From assembly GCA_019247305.1 (NCBI GenBank), contig JAFAPC010000178.1, positions 1-64,000 on the forward strand: a stretch of 64,000 nucleotides of DNA, given 5' to 3'. Under the pieces are notes generated by a model that was not told the origin of the DNA, did not search any database, and saw nothing but the letters and a program-made list of their open reading frames with translations. Numbering within the stretch: the stretch's first letter is position 1; the number at the start of each line of letters is the position of its first letter. This DNA is from Pseudonocardiales bacterium. Lineage in GTDB: Bacteria > Actinomycetota > Actinomycetes > Mycobacteriales > Pseudonocardiaceae. Shown here piece by piece: positions 35,091-44,517 of the stretch. The position numbers were made by a program, and so were the translations under genes.

Positions 35091-35310
35091 TTAGACGGTG
35101 TGGGGGTCGCCGAGCACCAGGGAGAACTGGACGTCGTCAGTGGGCTGGAAGTAGGTGCCTAAGAGTCGGCGGTGCACGAGGCCCTGCTGTTGGAGCTGCA
35201 TCGCGGCCAAGGCGCCGAGGTCGACCGTGAACTCGGACTACAGGCCCTTGAGCAGGGCGATCGCATACACGGCGCAGGCGGAGGCCTCGCCCAGTGGCTC
35301 CCAGCGCCAC
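35091..35310 (-). pseudogene. Broken ORF of unknown family
   Basis: In one minus-strand frame the reading is WRWEPLGEASACAVYAIALL, KGL, stop (TAG near 35237), then SEFTVDLGALAAMQLQQQGL and LLGTYFQPTDDVQFSLVLGD, stop. Both halves look protein-like and lie in the same frame, so this is probably a gene remnant cut by a nonsense mutation and lacking its 5' end. No family recognised. The rest of the 34986-35508 gap holds nothing I can name. Confidence 0.4.
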
Positions 35311-35508
35311 GGTGCTCTGGTGCAGCGTTAAGCGTTGGGCCGGAGTGAGCTAGCCCATGACGGGGACGCAGACCGTTGGTTTTTTGTTTCGCGGCATGTA
35401 GCGGTGACCGCGATTTGCGATCGTCTCAGCAGGGTGCTGGAATTCGCACTGGGGAGCTTCAGTGTCTTGCGGATCCGCTGACATGCCCTCCCCCGACAGG
35501 GTTGTGGA

Positions 35509-36447
35509 TCAGGCAGCTCGCCGAAGCAGGGTGCGCTGCACAATCGCGGCAACTCCATCAGGATCACGCATCACATCCCACCAGGTGAAGCGGAGCACAG
35601 TCCAACCCAATTCAGGCAGGCCGTTCTGGCGCCACCGGTCGCGGAAGACGGCTTCAGGCAGCCCGTGGGGGTCCGCGCCGTCATATTCCAAGGCCACCTT
35701 CTCGCGCAGGTAGGCACCATCGAGCCGAGCCACCAAGGTGCCATTCGGTGATCGCAGCTCGTGCTGCGGGATCGGCAATGGCACCCCGCGATCGCGTAGC
35801 ACCAGGCGGCCCGCCGTCTCCAGGATCGACTCCGCTACCCCGTCGGCCTCGTCAAGCCGCTCCCGCGCCGATACACAGCCGGCACCGCCGCGCCACCGCT
35901 TGATGACGGCGAGGACCTCCGCCTTGAGGCACAACCGCCGACGCAGAGCGTCGTCTATCGCCCATACCGCGCGCAGGCGCTCCAGGCTTGTCGCCAGGTC
36001 GGCCAGTGTGCGGGCGACAGAAGTCACCGGCACGCCGTCGCGTCTCTCAACCTCCCCGCGGCCGATCGATCGAGTGTGGAAGTGCAGATCCGGGCGATTG
36101 CGGCGACGCTGTTCCCTCGTCACCGTCACATGTTCCACGCGGCGTTCCTCCGGCACCGCGATCTGGTGCACCCGAGCTGCAGTCGCGTGACTGGGAACCG
36201 CACCGACCACCCCGGAGCTGAGCAGCGCGGCCCGCGCTAGCACGGACGGGGTCGCCTCGATCCGCCTAGGAAGATAGATCCCGCGCTGGATCCGCCGCAA
36301 CCGGCCGGACCGCAACGCCGTCAACAGGTCATCTGGGTCAACGGCGATGAGCGCTTGGTCGCGCAGCAACAGCCCGTCTGGCTCCAGCAGGGGAACCCAC
36401 CATTCGTGCATAGGCTTCAGCCTGACGTCCGGCGGACTAGAGGCCAA
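35509..36447 (-). CDS. AbiEi-like N-terminus fused to a DUF559/Vsr-like PD-(D/E)XK domain
   Basis: 312 residues; an internal ATG at 36411 (MHEWWVP) is a possible start. The N-terminal half has a winged-helix layout with DLLTALRSGRLRRIQRGIYL and GAVPSHATAARVH, similar to AbiEi-type antitoxin/regulator proteins of actinobacteria. The C-terminal half has the nuclease-like sequence GTLVARLDGAYLREKVALEY, DGADPH, then RDRWRQNGLPELGWTVLRFT with WWDVMRDP, as in DUF559 proteins. The Asp and Glu-x-Asp residues of a PD-(D/E)XK site are present. These proteins are common orphans in high-GC actinobacteria, and their function is not established. Confidence 0.7.
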   Translation of the reverse strand: MASSPPDVRLKPMHEWWVPLLEPDGLLLRDQALIAVDPDDLLTALRSGRLRRIQRGIYLPRRIEATPSVLARAALLSSGVVGAVPSHATAARVHQIAVPEERRVEHVTVTREQRRRNRPDLHFHTRSIGRGEVERRDGVPVTSVARTLADLATSLERLRAVWAIDDALRRRLCLKAEVLAVIKRWRGGAGCVSARERLDEADGVAESILETAGRLVLRDRGVPLPIPQHELRSPNGTLVARLDGAYLREKVALEYDGADPHGLPEAVFRDRWRQNGLPELGWTVLRFTWWDVMRDPDGVAAIVQRTLLRRAA

Positions 36448-36566
36448 TCAGTGACGCTCAACACTGTGGATACCACGGCGCCTGTGGACAACCATCACCG
36501 TGCGCATGGCAGTTGGTAACGGTTATGGACACGACAGGGCCCGGTTGGTAGGCCTTGAAGGGCCGA

Positions 36567-37691
36567 CTACGCGGCCGGTAGGTGCACTGTCACCGCGAGC
36601 CCACCGCCGAGGACGGGCTCGGCGTGCACCGTGCCAGTGTGCGCGGCCACCACAGCGCGGACGATCGACAGACCCAATCCGGCCCCCTCATGGGAGGTCC
36701 GGGCCACTCCGCCGCGGTGGAAAGGTTCGAACAGCGCGGTCACCACCTCGGGTGCGACCACCTCCCCTGAGCTGCTGACCCGCAGCATCACCTGCCCTCC
36801 CGCCAGACCGGTGCAGACCTCCACCCAGCCGCCGCCCACGTTATGCCGCACCGCGTTCTCCACCAGGTTGCCCACCACCCGCTCCAGCAGCGCAGGGTCC
36901 CCTACCGTCACCGCTGGCGTCAGCCGCGTGGTCACCCGTAAGCCCCGGCTGCCCGCCTCGGGCGCGACGATCCGCAGCGCGGCCTGCGCCAGGCTGGCCA
37001 GATCGGCCAGTTCCCGGGTCCGAAGCGCGCCGCCCTCAGTTCGGGCCAGCACCAGCAGGCCGTCTACCAGCTGCTGAGCCCGCAACGTCGCGTCCCGGAT
37101 CACCGTGGCCATCCGGCGCAGCTCGTCCGCGTCCGCAGCGGGATCCGCGAGCGTAACCTCCACTTCGGTGCGCACAACCGCCAATGGGGTGCGCAGCTCA
37201 TGGCTGGCATTGGCGACAAATCGGCGCTGCGCCTGGAAGGCGGCTTGCAGCCGGTCGAGCATCGCGTCGAAGGTGTCGGCCAGCTCAGCCACCTCATCCC
37301 GGGGCCCCGGCAGCCGCAGCCGCTCGTCCAGCGACTCCGCGGAGAGCCGGCGCGCGGTGGCAGTCACCTCATGCAGCGGCCGCAGCACCTGGCCGGTGAT
37401 CATCCAAGCCAGCAGCACGGTCGCGGTCACCGCCAGTAAGAAGGCCACCGACCCGGCCTGCAGCACGCGCTGCCTGGCCGCCTCCCGCAGCGCCTCTCCG
37501 AGCGCTCGGGCGGCCACCGGCACACCATCGACCTGCACGATGCTCCCCGGCGGCAGGTCCGGCACCGCGGCCACCACCCCGCCGACCAGCAACCAGCCCA
37601 ACCACAGCAGCAGCGCACTCACTGCCGCGGACAACCCGGTAGCGAGCAAGGTGAGCCGGGCCCGCAGCCCCGGCCCGCGGCGAGACCTCAC
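36567..37691 (-). CDS. Two-component sensor histidine kinase
   Basis: 374 residues from GTG 37691, seven bases after the stop of the response regulator gene; the open frame upstream overlaps that gene. It has two membrane helices (about residues 11-32 and 75-95) flanking a short periplasmic loop, then HAMP. The HisKA phosphorylation site is FVANASHELRTPLAVVRTEV, and the HATPase domain carries VVGNLVENAVRHN, then GAGLGLSIVRAVVAAH. It is the cognate kinase of the OmpR-type regulator upstream. The small sensor loop suggests an envelope or ion signal, which the sequence does not specify. Confidence 0.92.
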   Translation of the reverse strand: MRSRRGPGLRARLTLLATGLSAAVSALLLWLGWLLVGGVVAAVPDLPPGSIVQVDGVPVAARALGEALREAARQRVLQAGSVAFLLAVTATVLLAWMITGQVLRPLHEVTATARRLSAESLDERLRLPGPRDEVAELADTFDAMLDRLQAAFQAQRRFVANASHELRTPLAVVRTEVEVTLADPAADADELRRMATVIRDATLRAQQLVDGLLVLARTEGGALRTRELADLASLAQAALRIVAPEAGSRGLRVTTRLTPAVTVGDPALLERVVGNLVENAVRHNVGGGWVEVCTGLAGGQVMLRVSSSGEVVAPEVVTALFEPFHRGGVARTSHEGAGLGLSIVRAVVAAHTGTVHAEPVLGGGLAVTVHLPAA

Positions 37692-37698
37692 CAAGAGC

Positions 37699-38394
37699 TC
37701 AGCCGGATGCCAGCTCGGCGCTGGGCACCCGGTAACCGGACCCGACCACGGTCTCGATGATGCCCGGCTCACCGAGCTTCTTCCGCAAGGTCATCACGGT
37801 GACCCGCACCGTGGTGGTGAACGGATCGGCGTGCTCGTCCCACACCCGCTCCAGCAGCTCCTCGCTACTGACCACCCCGCCGCCGGCGGCAAGGAGCACC
37901 TCCAGTACCCCGAACTCCTTTCGGGTGAGCTCGACTGGAGTGCCGGACCGGCTGGCGGTGCGCCGGGACGGATCGAGCACCACATCTCCGGCACTGAGCA
38001 CGGGGGGCACCGCGGGGGTGGCGCGGCGACCCAACGCCCGGAGCCGGGCTACCAGCTCGGGGAACGCAAACGGCTTGGACAAATAGTCATCGGCTCCCAA
38101 AGATAGCCCGGCAACCCGATCGGACACGGTGCCGCTGGCCGTGAGCATCAGCACTCGAGTCACCGCCCCGGATCCCGCGATCTCGGCGCACAGCCGGTCA
38201 CCCGACATTCCGGGCAGGTCGCGGTCGAGTACCACCACGTCGTACCGGGTCACCGCAGCCTTTTCATGCCCGCTGTCGCCGTCGTAGGCAATGTCCACGG
38301 CCATGCCTTCACGGCGCAAGCCACGAGCAACCGCATCGGCCAGCGGCTGCTCGTCCTCGACGATCAGAATGCGCACCCTCCCACGGTGCCACAA
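37699..38394 (-). CDS. OmpR/PhoB-type response regulator
   Basis: 231 residues from a TTG at 38394, or 225 from GTG 38376. The receiver has VRILIVEDEQPLADAV, phospho-acceptor in VVLDRDLPGMSGD, and Lys in YLSKPF. The C-terminal winged helix has RKEFGVLEVLLAAGGGVVSS and TVRVTVMTLRKKLGEPG. First gene of a two-gene operon with the kinase. Confidence 0.93.
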   Translation of the reverse strand: MWHRGRVRILIVEDEQPLADAVARGLRREGMAVDIAYDGDSGHEKAAVTRYDVVVLDRDLPGMSGDRLCAEIAGSGAVTRVLMLTASGTVSDRVAGLSLGADDYLSKPFAFPELVARLRALGRRATPAVPPVLSAGDVVLDPSRRTASRSGTPVELTRKEFGVLEVLLAAGGGVVSSEELLERVWDEHADPFTTTVRVTVMTLRKKLGEPGIIETVVGSGYRVPSAELASG

Positions 38395-38437
38395 CCCCCT
38401 CTCACCACGACAACGGGCAGCGAGCGCGTCAGGGCCG

Positions 38438-40366
38438 CTATGCGGTGGTCTCCGGGGTGTGGACCGCGGTGGGTTCGCCGCTAGACCTGATCAGCCCGGC
38501 CGCCCAACCGGTCACCGCCCGGGCGACACCCTGTGCGGTCAGATTCAGATCCGCGAGCACCTCATCGCGAGAGCCGTGGGCGAGGAACCGCTGCGGTATA
38601 CCGAGATCACGGTACGGCACGTCGATCTCAGCATCGCGCAGGGCAGCAGCCAGCGACCAGCCGAAACCACCATGCCGGCCACCGTCCTCCACGCTGACGA
38701 CCAGTCGGTGGCGCCCCGCCATCCGCACCAGCACCTCAGGCACCGGCAGCACCCAGCGAGGGTCGACGACGGTGACCCCGATGCCCTGGTCGGCGAGCCG
38801 TCCGGCAGCCGCCACGGCGAGCGCGGCGAACGCGCCAACACCCACCAGCAGCACGTCGTCTCCCTCCGTCGGAGCGGGCCGGGCCAGCACGTCCACCCCC
38901 TCGACGCGCTCCAGCGCGGGCACTGCCTCGATCACCGGGCCCTTGGGGAACCGCACGGCGGTCGGTCTGTCATCTACCGCGATCGCCTCGCGCAGTTCCT
39001 CACGCAGCGTCTCGGCGTCTCGGGGGGCGGCCACCTTGATTCCCGGCACGATGCCCAACACGGACAGGTCCCACATGCCGTTGTGGCTGGCACCGTCATC
39101 ACCGGTGATGCCGGCCCGATCCAGGGTGATGGTGACGGGGACGCTCAGCAGTGCCACGTCCATCAGCAGCTGGTCAAACGCCCGGTTGAGGAAAGTGGAA
39201 TACAGCGCTACCACCGGGTGTAACCCACCCAGTGCCAGTCCCGCTGCGGAGGTGACCGCATGCTGCTCCGCGATGCCGACATCGAAGCAGCGGTCCGGGA
39301 AATGCTGGGCGAAGGCGGCCAGGCCGGTCGGACCGGGCATCGCCGCGGTGATCGCGACCAGGTCTGTGCGCTCGCCAGCTAACCTGATCAGCTCCTCGGT
39401 GAAGACGTTGGTCCAGGACAGGGCGACCGGCCCGAGCGGCGCACCGGTCTCGGGGTCCATCACCTTCACCTGGTGCATCAGCTCGGCGGCGTCGTTCTCC
39501 GCGGGCGGGTAACCATTGCCCTTGCGGGTCACCGCATGCACGATCACCGGCCCCCCGAAGTCCTTGGCCCGGCGCAGGGCGGCCTCCATGGCGCGCAGGT
39601 CGTGCCCGTCGACCGGACCCAGGTACTTTAGCCCGAGGTCCTCGAAGAGGACCTGCGGAGCCAGGGCGTCCTTCAGGCCTCGTTTCGCCGCGTGTAGACC
39701 AGCATAGATTGCCCGCCCCACCACCGGGGTGGCCTGCAGAGCCTGCTTGCCGGTGCGCAGCACCCGCTCGTAGCTCGGCTGCAGCCGCAGCATGGACAGG
39801 TGATCGGCGAATCCCCCGATGGTCGGTGAGTACGACCGGCCGTTGTCGTTGACCACAATGATCACCGAGCGGTCCTTGCCGGCGGCGATGTTGTTGAGCG
39901 CCTCCCAGCACATTCCCCCGGTCAGCGCGCCGTCACCGACCACCGCGACGACGTGCCGGCGCGATCCGTCCTGCGCGAACGCTTTGGCCAGCCCGTCGGC
40001 GTAGGACAGCGCGGCCGAGGCGTGGCTGGACTCCACCCAGTCGTGCTCACTCTCCGCACGGCAGGGGTAACCGGATAAGCCGCCCCGCTTGCGCAACCGG
40101 TCGAACCCTGCAGCACGCCCGGTGACGATCTTGTGTACATAAGCCTGGTGACCGGTGTCGAAGAGCACCGGATCACGCGGGGAGTCGAACACCCGATGTA
40201 CCGCCAGGGTGAGCTCCACCGCGCCGAGGTTGGGACCAAGGTGACCTCCGGTGCGCGCGACCTTCTCCACCAGGAATCTGCGGATTTCACTGGCCAACCG
40301 GACCAGGGCAGCCATATCGAGGCGCTTAATGTCTTGTGGGCTGTGCACGGACTGCAAAAGAGTCAC
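38438..40366 (-). CDS. dxs: 1-deoxy-D-xylulose-5-phosphate synthase
   Basis: 642 residues, the normal length. It is the thiamine-diphosphate enzyme that starts the MEP isoprenoid pathway from pyruvate and glyceraldehyde-3-phosphate. Visible features: [33 protein letters not shown], the ThDP motif [18 protein letters not shown] with NDN, and [14 protein letters not shown]. Later come [20 protein letters not shown] and [15 protein letters not shown]. Monocistronic and convergent with nothing nearby; its position near rnd is as in other actinobacteria. Confidence 0.97.
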   Translation of the reverse strand: MTLLQSVHSPQDIKRLDMAALVRLASEIRRFLVEKVARTGGHLGPNLGAVELTLAVHRVFDSPRDPVLFDTGHQAYVHKIVTGRAAGFDRLRKRGGLSGYPCRAESEHDWVESSHASAALSYADGLAKAFAQDGSRRHVVAVVGDGALTGGMCWEALNNIAAGKDRSVIIVVNDNGRSYSPTIGGFADHLSMLRLQPSYERVLRTGKQALQATPVVGRAIYAGLHAAKRGLKDALAPQVLFEDLGLKYLGPVDGHDLRAMEAALRRAKDFGGPVIVHAVTRKGNGYPPAENDAAELMHQVKVMDPETGAPLGPVALSWTNVFTEELIRLAGERTDLVAITAAMPGPTGLAAFAQHFPDRCFDVGIAEQHAVTSAAGLALGGLHPVVALYSTFLNRAFDQLLMDVALLSVPVTITLDRAGITGDDGASHNGMWDLSVLGIVPGIKVAAPRDAETLREELREAIAVDDRPTAVRFPKGPVIEAVPALERVEGVDVLARPAPTEGDDVLLVGVGAFAALAVAAAGRLADQGIGVTVVDPRWVLPVPEVLVRMAGRHRLVVSVEDGGRHGGFGWSLAAALRDAEIDVPYRDLGIPQRFLAHGSRDEVLADLNLTAQGVARAVTGWAAGLIRSSGEPTAVHTPETTA

Positions 40367-40496
40367 CGGATCCCCCAGCTTGCTCGACCCCGCTCGTCAG
40401 CAGCCAGTCTACGGGCGGGCCACCGCCCCCGATGGCAACCGGGCGGCCCAGTCTAGGAGAGAGCATCAGCAAGCCAGCACGGCCCACGGACGAGGG

Positions 40497-40712
40497 CTAC
40501 CAGTTTTCGGGGGATACGTAGGGACAAGTCCAGACGGTGACGCGCAGCATGATCGCTTTGGTCCAGGCGGCGTGCATCTTCTCGACGTCCTCGGCCGAGC
40601 GCCCCTGGCGGGCTAGGTAGTCGCGGGCGTTGACCAGGACGACGGCGGTAAAGGCCAGCAGATAGCGCAGCGGGATGTGGTCTACGGATTCGACTAGAAG
40701 ATCAGCCTCGCA
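40497..40712 (-). pseudogene. Protein-like extension in frame after the glycosylase stop codon
   Basis: Directly after the TAG of the glycosylase gene the same frame continues for about 70 codons: CEADLLVESVDHIPLRYLLA, then NARDYLARQGRSAEDVEKMH and TVWTCPYVSPENW, ending in TAG at 40497. The composition is protein-like, but there is no start codon of its own in that frame. It may be a gene remnant whose 5' part was lost. Its family is not recognised. Confidence 0.35.
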
Positions 40713-41630
40713 CTACGCGATCACGGCCGGCAACGGGCGTGCGCAGGTCTCCAACACCAACTGTTGAGCGATGTGGGCGGCCGTTCCCCAGTGCGCGGTC
40801 AACTCCCGCACCTCGGGTTCGGTGGGCATGGCGACGCCGTAAAGCCGGCCGACCGCCTTGCGCAGCCCAATGTCGCCGGCCACCACCACCGGCCGGCCAA
40901 GGACCCTGACGGCGAACCACTCGGCCGTCCACCGGCCAATGCCGCGCAGCCGGGTCATTGTGTGCAGGTACTCGTCGTCTGTCAGCGCGGCCAGCGCGAG
41001 GACATTCAGCCGGCCATCCAGGATCGCTTCTGCGGTGCTGATCAGGTAGCTGGCCTTACGTTCGGACAGCTGTAGGCCTCGCAGCGTGGAGACGGCGGCA
41101 CCGGCCAGCGCCTCAGGCTCAAGCGCGAATACCGGTTCACCGTCAACCCGGTATTCGCACCCAAAGCGCTGGGCCAGCCGGGCCCGAATCGCGGTGGCGA
41201 AGGCGAGGTTCACCTGCTGCGCGGTGATCGCTCTGACCAGTGCATAAAATGGATCAGTGAGGCGCAGCGGCCTGATCGCAGGTGATCGGGCGGACAGCGC
41301 GGCCAAGGCCGGATCGGCGTCAAGGAGGACGGCCCACGACGGCGGCGGCACGGCGAACTGGGCTGCCACGGCCGCGCGAAACGCGTCCTGGTCGAGTTCG
41401 GCCGCCACGGCTGCGGGCACGGTGGCCACCAGGCTCGGCGCAGCCGGAGGGCCAGTCGGGCGCATCGCCACAGGCACGCGCCTGCCGTGCAGGGTCAGGA
41501 CCCTGACGAGCCGAGTACCGTCCCAGCGGTCGAGCAGGTCGTCGCCATTGCGGCGGAGAAACTCCGCTGAGGCCGGCACATCGACCGGGCCGGGAAGCTC
41601 GGCGGTGAGGTAGATCGTGGCTTGGGTCAT
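40713..41630 (-). CDS. DNA-3-methyladenine glycosylase II-like (HhH-GPD) protein
   Basis: 305 residues. An N-terminal domain of about 100 residues precedes a helix-hairpin-helix GPD domain: DPFYALVRAITAQQVNLAFA, then LRGIGRWTAEWFAVRVLG with GDIGLRKA, where the Asp is the likely catalytic residue. It would excise alkylated purines during base excision repair. It lacks the [4Fe-4S] cysteines of EndoIII. It stands alone on the minus strand beside decayed DNA. Confidence 0.85.
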   Translation of the reverse strand: MTQATIYLTAELPGPVDVPASAEFLRRNGDDLLDRWDGTRLVRVLTLHGRRVPVAMRPTGPPAAPSLVATVPAAVAAELDQDAFRAAVAAQFAVPPPSWAVLLDADPALAALSARSPAIRPLRLTDPFYALVRAITAQQVNLAFATAIRARLAQRFGCEYRVDGEPVFALEPEALAGAAVSTLRGLQLSERKASYLISTAEAILDGRLNVLALAALTDDEYLHTMTRLRGIGRWTAEWFAVRVLGRPVVVAGDIGLRKAVGRLYGVAMPTEPEVRELTAHWGTAAHIAQQLVLETCARPLPAVIA

Positions 41631-41896
41631 GAGTGGTGCTCTTGCAGGCTCCGGCTTCGTACGGCGATGCGGTCCTCACGCCAGGCGACGACGGAGGCAA
41701 CCGTCTCGCCGCCGCTAACGTAGTCAGGTGGCGATGGTGAAGTCCAGCCCGGTGAACCCTTGCGCCACCGCTTGTCCATGGTCTGCCTGGTCCGCCGGGA
41801 ACGACAAGTACACGCGACCTCCCAACGGGATCGTCGCAGTTGCCGCGATCTGGCTACTAGCGTAGGCCATCCCGAAGAGCTGCCAATGCCCATGGC

Positions 41897-42075
41897 CTAC
41901 CGCCCCAGCGGCATGCCGGTCGTCTTAGAGGTAACCGGCACGGTGCGGTTGGTGCGCGGATCGACCGCGAACTGGATGGCGGTCAGGAAGCCGGCGGTCA
42001 GCGACTCCAAGTACGTCCGGTCGGCGACCTCCGGATCCATCATGATCGTTGCCGGGCCACCCTGACCCTGCTCGG
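41897..42075 (-). pseudogene. Remnant of carbamoyl-phosphate synthase large subunit (carB)
   Basis: Read leftward, GGPATIMMDPEVADRTYLES resembles the CarB N-terminal segment SNPATIMTDPE.ADATYxEP. It runs straight into IQFAVDPRTNRTVPV and TSKTTGMPLGR, which resemble the much later CarB segment around IQFAxxP and NPRVSRSSALASKATGxPIA. So this is probably a carB copy reduced by large internal deletions. I recalled the CarB sequence from memory. Confidence 0.5.
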
Positions 42076-42132
42076 CCTCACCGATACCTGACTTTGCCAG
42101 GATCTTGGGGGAAGGACTGTCGCAGCGTGCGG

Positions 42133-42182
42133 GTGTGCCGGAGCCGGCAACTGTGGGCGAAAAGTTGCCGGCTCCGGCACAC
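42133..42182. repeat. Perfect 20-bp inverted repeat (stem-loop) in decayed DNA
   Basis: 42133-42152 pairs without mismatch with 42163-42182 around GTGGGCGAAA. No gene ends close by. It could be an orphan terminator, the end of a lost mobile element, or a REP-like sequence. Confidence 0.75.
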
Positions 42183-42670
42183 TCCGCAACGGATCCACAG
42201 ACCTCACCACTGAGACAGGAGAAGCTGAAGAGAAAAGCATTAAGACGACGGTCGGCCCACCCGGGTACCGTCTTGATGCGCCACCACAGGTGGAGGTATA
42301 CGGTGCGTTGCCTTTCTGCGGGGAACAGAGCCACCGTGCTGGCGCTGGCCGACCGTGTCAACGCCGATGGTGACGCATTTCTGTGACTCAGCGGTTCTCG
42401 TCCTTATCCTGCTGAGGTGCAGCACCACTGTTTTTCGTGACGGCACTCGGGGGACCTCAGGTCTCCAGCGTTTCTCTCCCTGCGGTTTTTCCGAGCGCGC
42501 TGATTTAATCTTGGGCTACTGACCCCGAAGGCCTCGCCACCAACACCCAGATATCGCCGGAAGCCCTGGTCGACCACGCCGCTAGTCGGGACGTAGGTAC
42601 CTTGGTCCACGTGGTAGCGGCGACAACAAGATCACGGCCAGTGTCGGTAAGCACCACGTCTATGACCTGT

Positions 42671-42930
42671 GTGGCTTGTCGACTCCAAAACGACATCCTC
42701 ACCCGCAGCCGCCGGGTGCTAGGCGACGACCACCCAAGAAACCCTCACCTCGGCCAGCAGGCTCGCAGCCGGTCTGCGTGAGCTGGACGAGTATCAGCAG
42801 GCCGGCGCACTCGACGAGGACACCCTGGCCCGCCGCCGGGTGCTGGGTAACGACCACCCCGACACCCTCATCTCGGCCAATAACCTTGCAGCCGACCTGC
42901 GCGAGCTGGGCGAGCCCGAGGAAACGTGCA
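42671..42930 (+). pseudogene. Remnant of a TPR-repeat gene
   Basis: Two repeat units are recognisable: TRSRRVLGDDHP followed by a frameshift, then LARRRVLGNDHPDTLISANN with LAADLRELGEPEE. These match the kinesin-light-chain-like TPR units of the gene at the left edge. Stops and frame changes interrupt them and no start remains. Confidence 0.7.
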
Positions 42931-42959
42931 ACCCGGCTGCCTCGCAGCCTTCTCTCCGC

Positions 42960-43540
42960 AGCGGACGGGGCAGGGTCATTCTTCGACCGCCAGCGACGAG
43001 CGCCGCGCCAGCCGGGCAGCCTCGGCGCCGAGTCGCCCCGGACCTGCTGCAAGTAGAGGGTGAACACGAAGAGCTGCCCGTAGAAGCCAAGGTTCATCAG
43101 GCAGCCGACGGCGGTCGCCGCCGACAGCTCGCGGCTGCGAAACAGCGACAGCGGGACCATCGGGGCGGCGACACGGGGCCTCCACGAGGAGAAAGGCCCG
43201 TCTGCACCCAGCGCGCCCTCAGCAACATCCCGGCGATGCCGACTGGCACGTTCACAAAGAAGATCCACCGCCAACCCAGGCTGGACACCAGGATGCCACC
43301 GAATAGCGGACCGGACCCCGATGCAAAGCCGCCGACCATCGCCCAGATGCCGATGGTGCGAGCGCGGCTGCTGCGGTCGTCGTAGCTGGCCTGCAGCAGC
43401 GCCAGTGACGACGGCACCAGCAGCGCCGAACCCCTTGCCAAGCTGCGGCAGCGCCACACTGACGATCGTCGCGTCGACCATCACCATGAACCAGCCGAAG
43501 CAGATCGCGATCAGCGGACGCTTTTCGAAGCACATTCGCC
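42960..43540 (-). pseudogene. MFS (DHA2/EmrB-QacA-like) drug transporter remnant
   Basis: Pieces in different minus-strand frames follow the order of a DHA2 transporter. First is RPLIAICFGWFMVMVDATIV with SVALPQLGKG. A frame change leads to SSLALLQASYDDRSSRARTI, GIWAMVGGFASGSGPLFGG and LGWRWIFFVNVPVGIAGML. After another change come VPLSLFRSRELSAATAVGCL and MNLGFYGQLFVFTLYLQQVR. At least two frameshifts and a large deletion show it is dead. Confidence 0.8.
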
Positions 43541-43817
43541 CTCCCCAGTGCCGGCTTCGCGCGTACCGGTGGCTGGATAGCCGTTCGGATGGCCGGCCCA
43601 CCATCAGCCGAGGTTCCGCATATCCCACACACGCGGTTCGAAATCCCCGGCGCGCGTCCTCGGCCGTCAGCAAACGATCACCGGGGTGACGATCAACGCG
43701 CTTCGGTGGCCGGCGACCGAGTGACGTGAGCGTCAGGTCGGGTGCCAGCCCGGCGTGGGATTGCGGTGGCATCGGCGATACGGTTTGTCCGGCAGCCGTC
43801 GAGCCAGGAGTGACCGC

Positions 43818-44483
43818 GTGCACGTCGTGATCATGGGTTGTGGCCGGGTGGGTACCGGTCTGGCACTGGCGCTGGAACGGCTCGGCCACGGGGTGGCGGT
43901 GATCGACCAGAATCTGCAGGCCTTCCGCAGGCTCGGCGCTGACTTTCACGGCCAGCAAGTTCGCGGTGGCGGCTTTGATCGTCAGGTCCTGATCGAGGCC
44001 GGGATCGAGCAGGCGGGGGCGTTCGCCGCAGTGTCCAACGGGGACAACTCCAACATCATCTCTGCCCGGGTTGCCCGGGAGACCTTCGGGGTGGCGCGCG
44101 TCGTCGCCAGGATTTACGACCCCAAACGGGCTGCGGTCTACGAACGGCTCGGTATCCCGACCGTGGCTACGGTGCCCTGGACCACTGACCGCTTCCTGCG
44201 GATGCTGCTGCCTGGCGGCGTGGCAGCCGCGTGGCACGACCCCTCCGGCACGGCGGCGGTGTTGCAGCTGCCGCTGCATGAGAGGTGGGCCGGGCACACC
44301 GTCGGTGAGGTGGAGGAGCACACCGGTGCGCGGATCGCCTTCATCGTCCGATTCGGGACTGGAGTGTTGCCGAACCACAACACCGTGGTGCAGGCCGATG
44401 ATCAAGTGTACGCCGCCGCCATGTCCGGCACTGTCACCGAGGTCACCACCGCAGCAGCCATCGCGCCGGCAACGACTAGCTGA
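43818..44483 (+). CDS. ceoB: Trk/Ktr potassium uptake regulator, TrkA family (first copy)
   Basis: 221 residues from GTG 43818 with AGGAG eight bases upstream. RCK-N Rossmann domain: VVIMGCGRVGTGLALALERL and DNSNIISARVARETFG; then an RCK-C domain. It binds nucleotides and gates a K+ uptake system. It pairs with the next gene, as ceoB-ceoC in mycobacteria. No membrane Trk subunit is in the window. Confidence 0.92.
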   Translation: MHVVIMGCGRVGTGLALALERLGHGVAVIDQNLQAFRRLGADFHGQQVRGGGFDRQVLIEAGIEQAGAFAAVSNGDNSNIISARVARETFGVARVVARIYDPKRAAVYERLGIPTVATVPWTTDRFLRMLLPGGVAAAWHDPSGTAAVLQLPLHERWAGHTVGEVEEHTGARIAFIVRFGTGVLPNHNTVVQADDQVYAAAMSGTVTEVTTAAAIAPATTS

Positions 44484-44517
44484 ACGAGTGAGCCACTCCA
44501 CCGACCTGGGAGCTCCC

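Noticed and set aside
41627-41893. 88-codon minus-strand ORF
   Set aside because: No ribosome binding site and no recognisable pattern; it lies in the decayed region next to the glycosylase.
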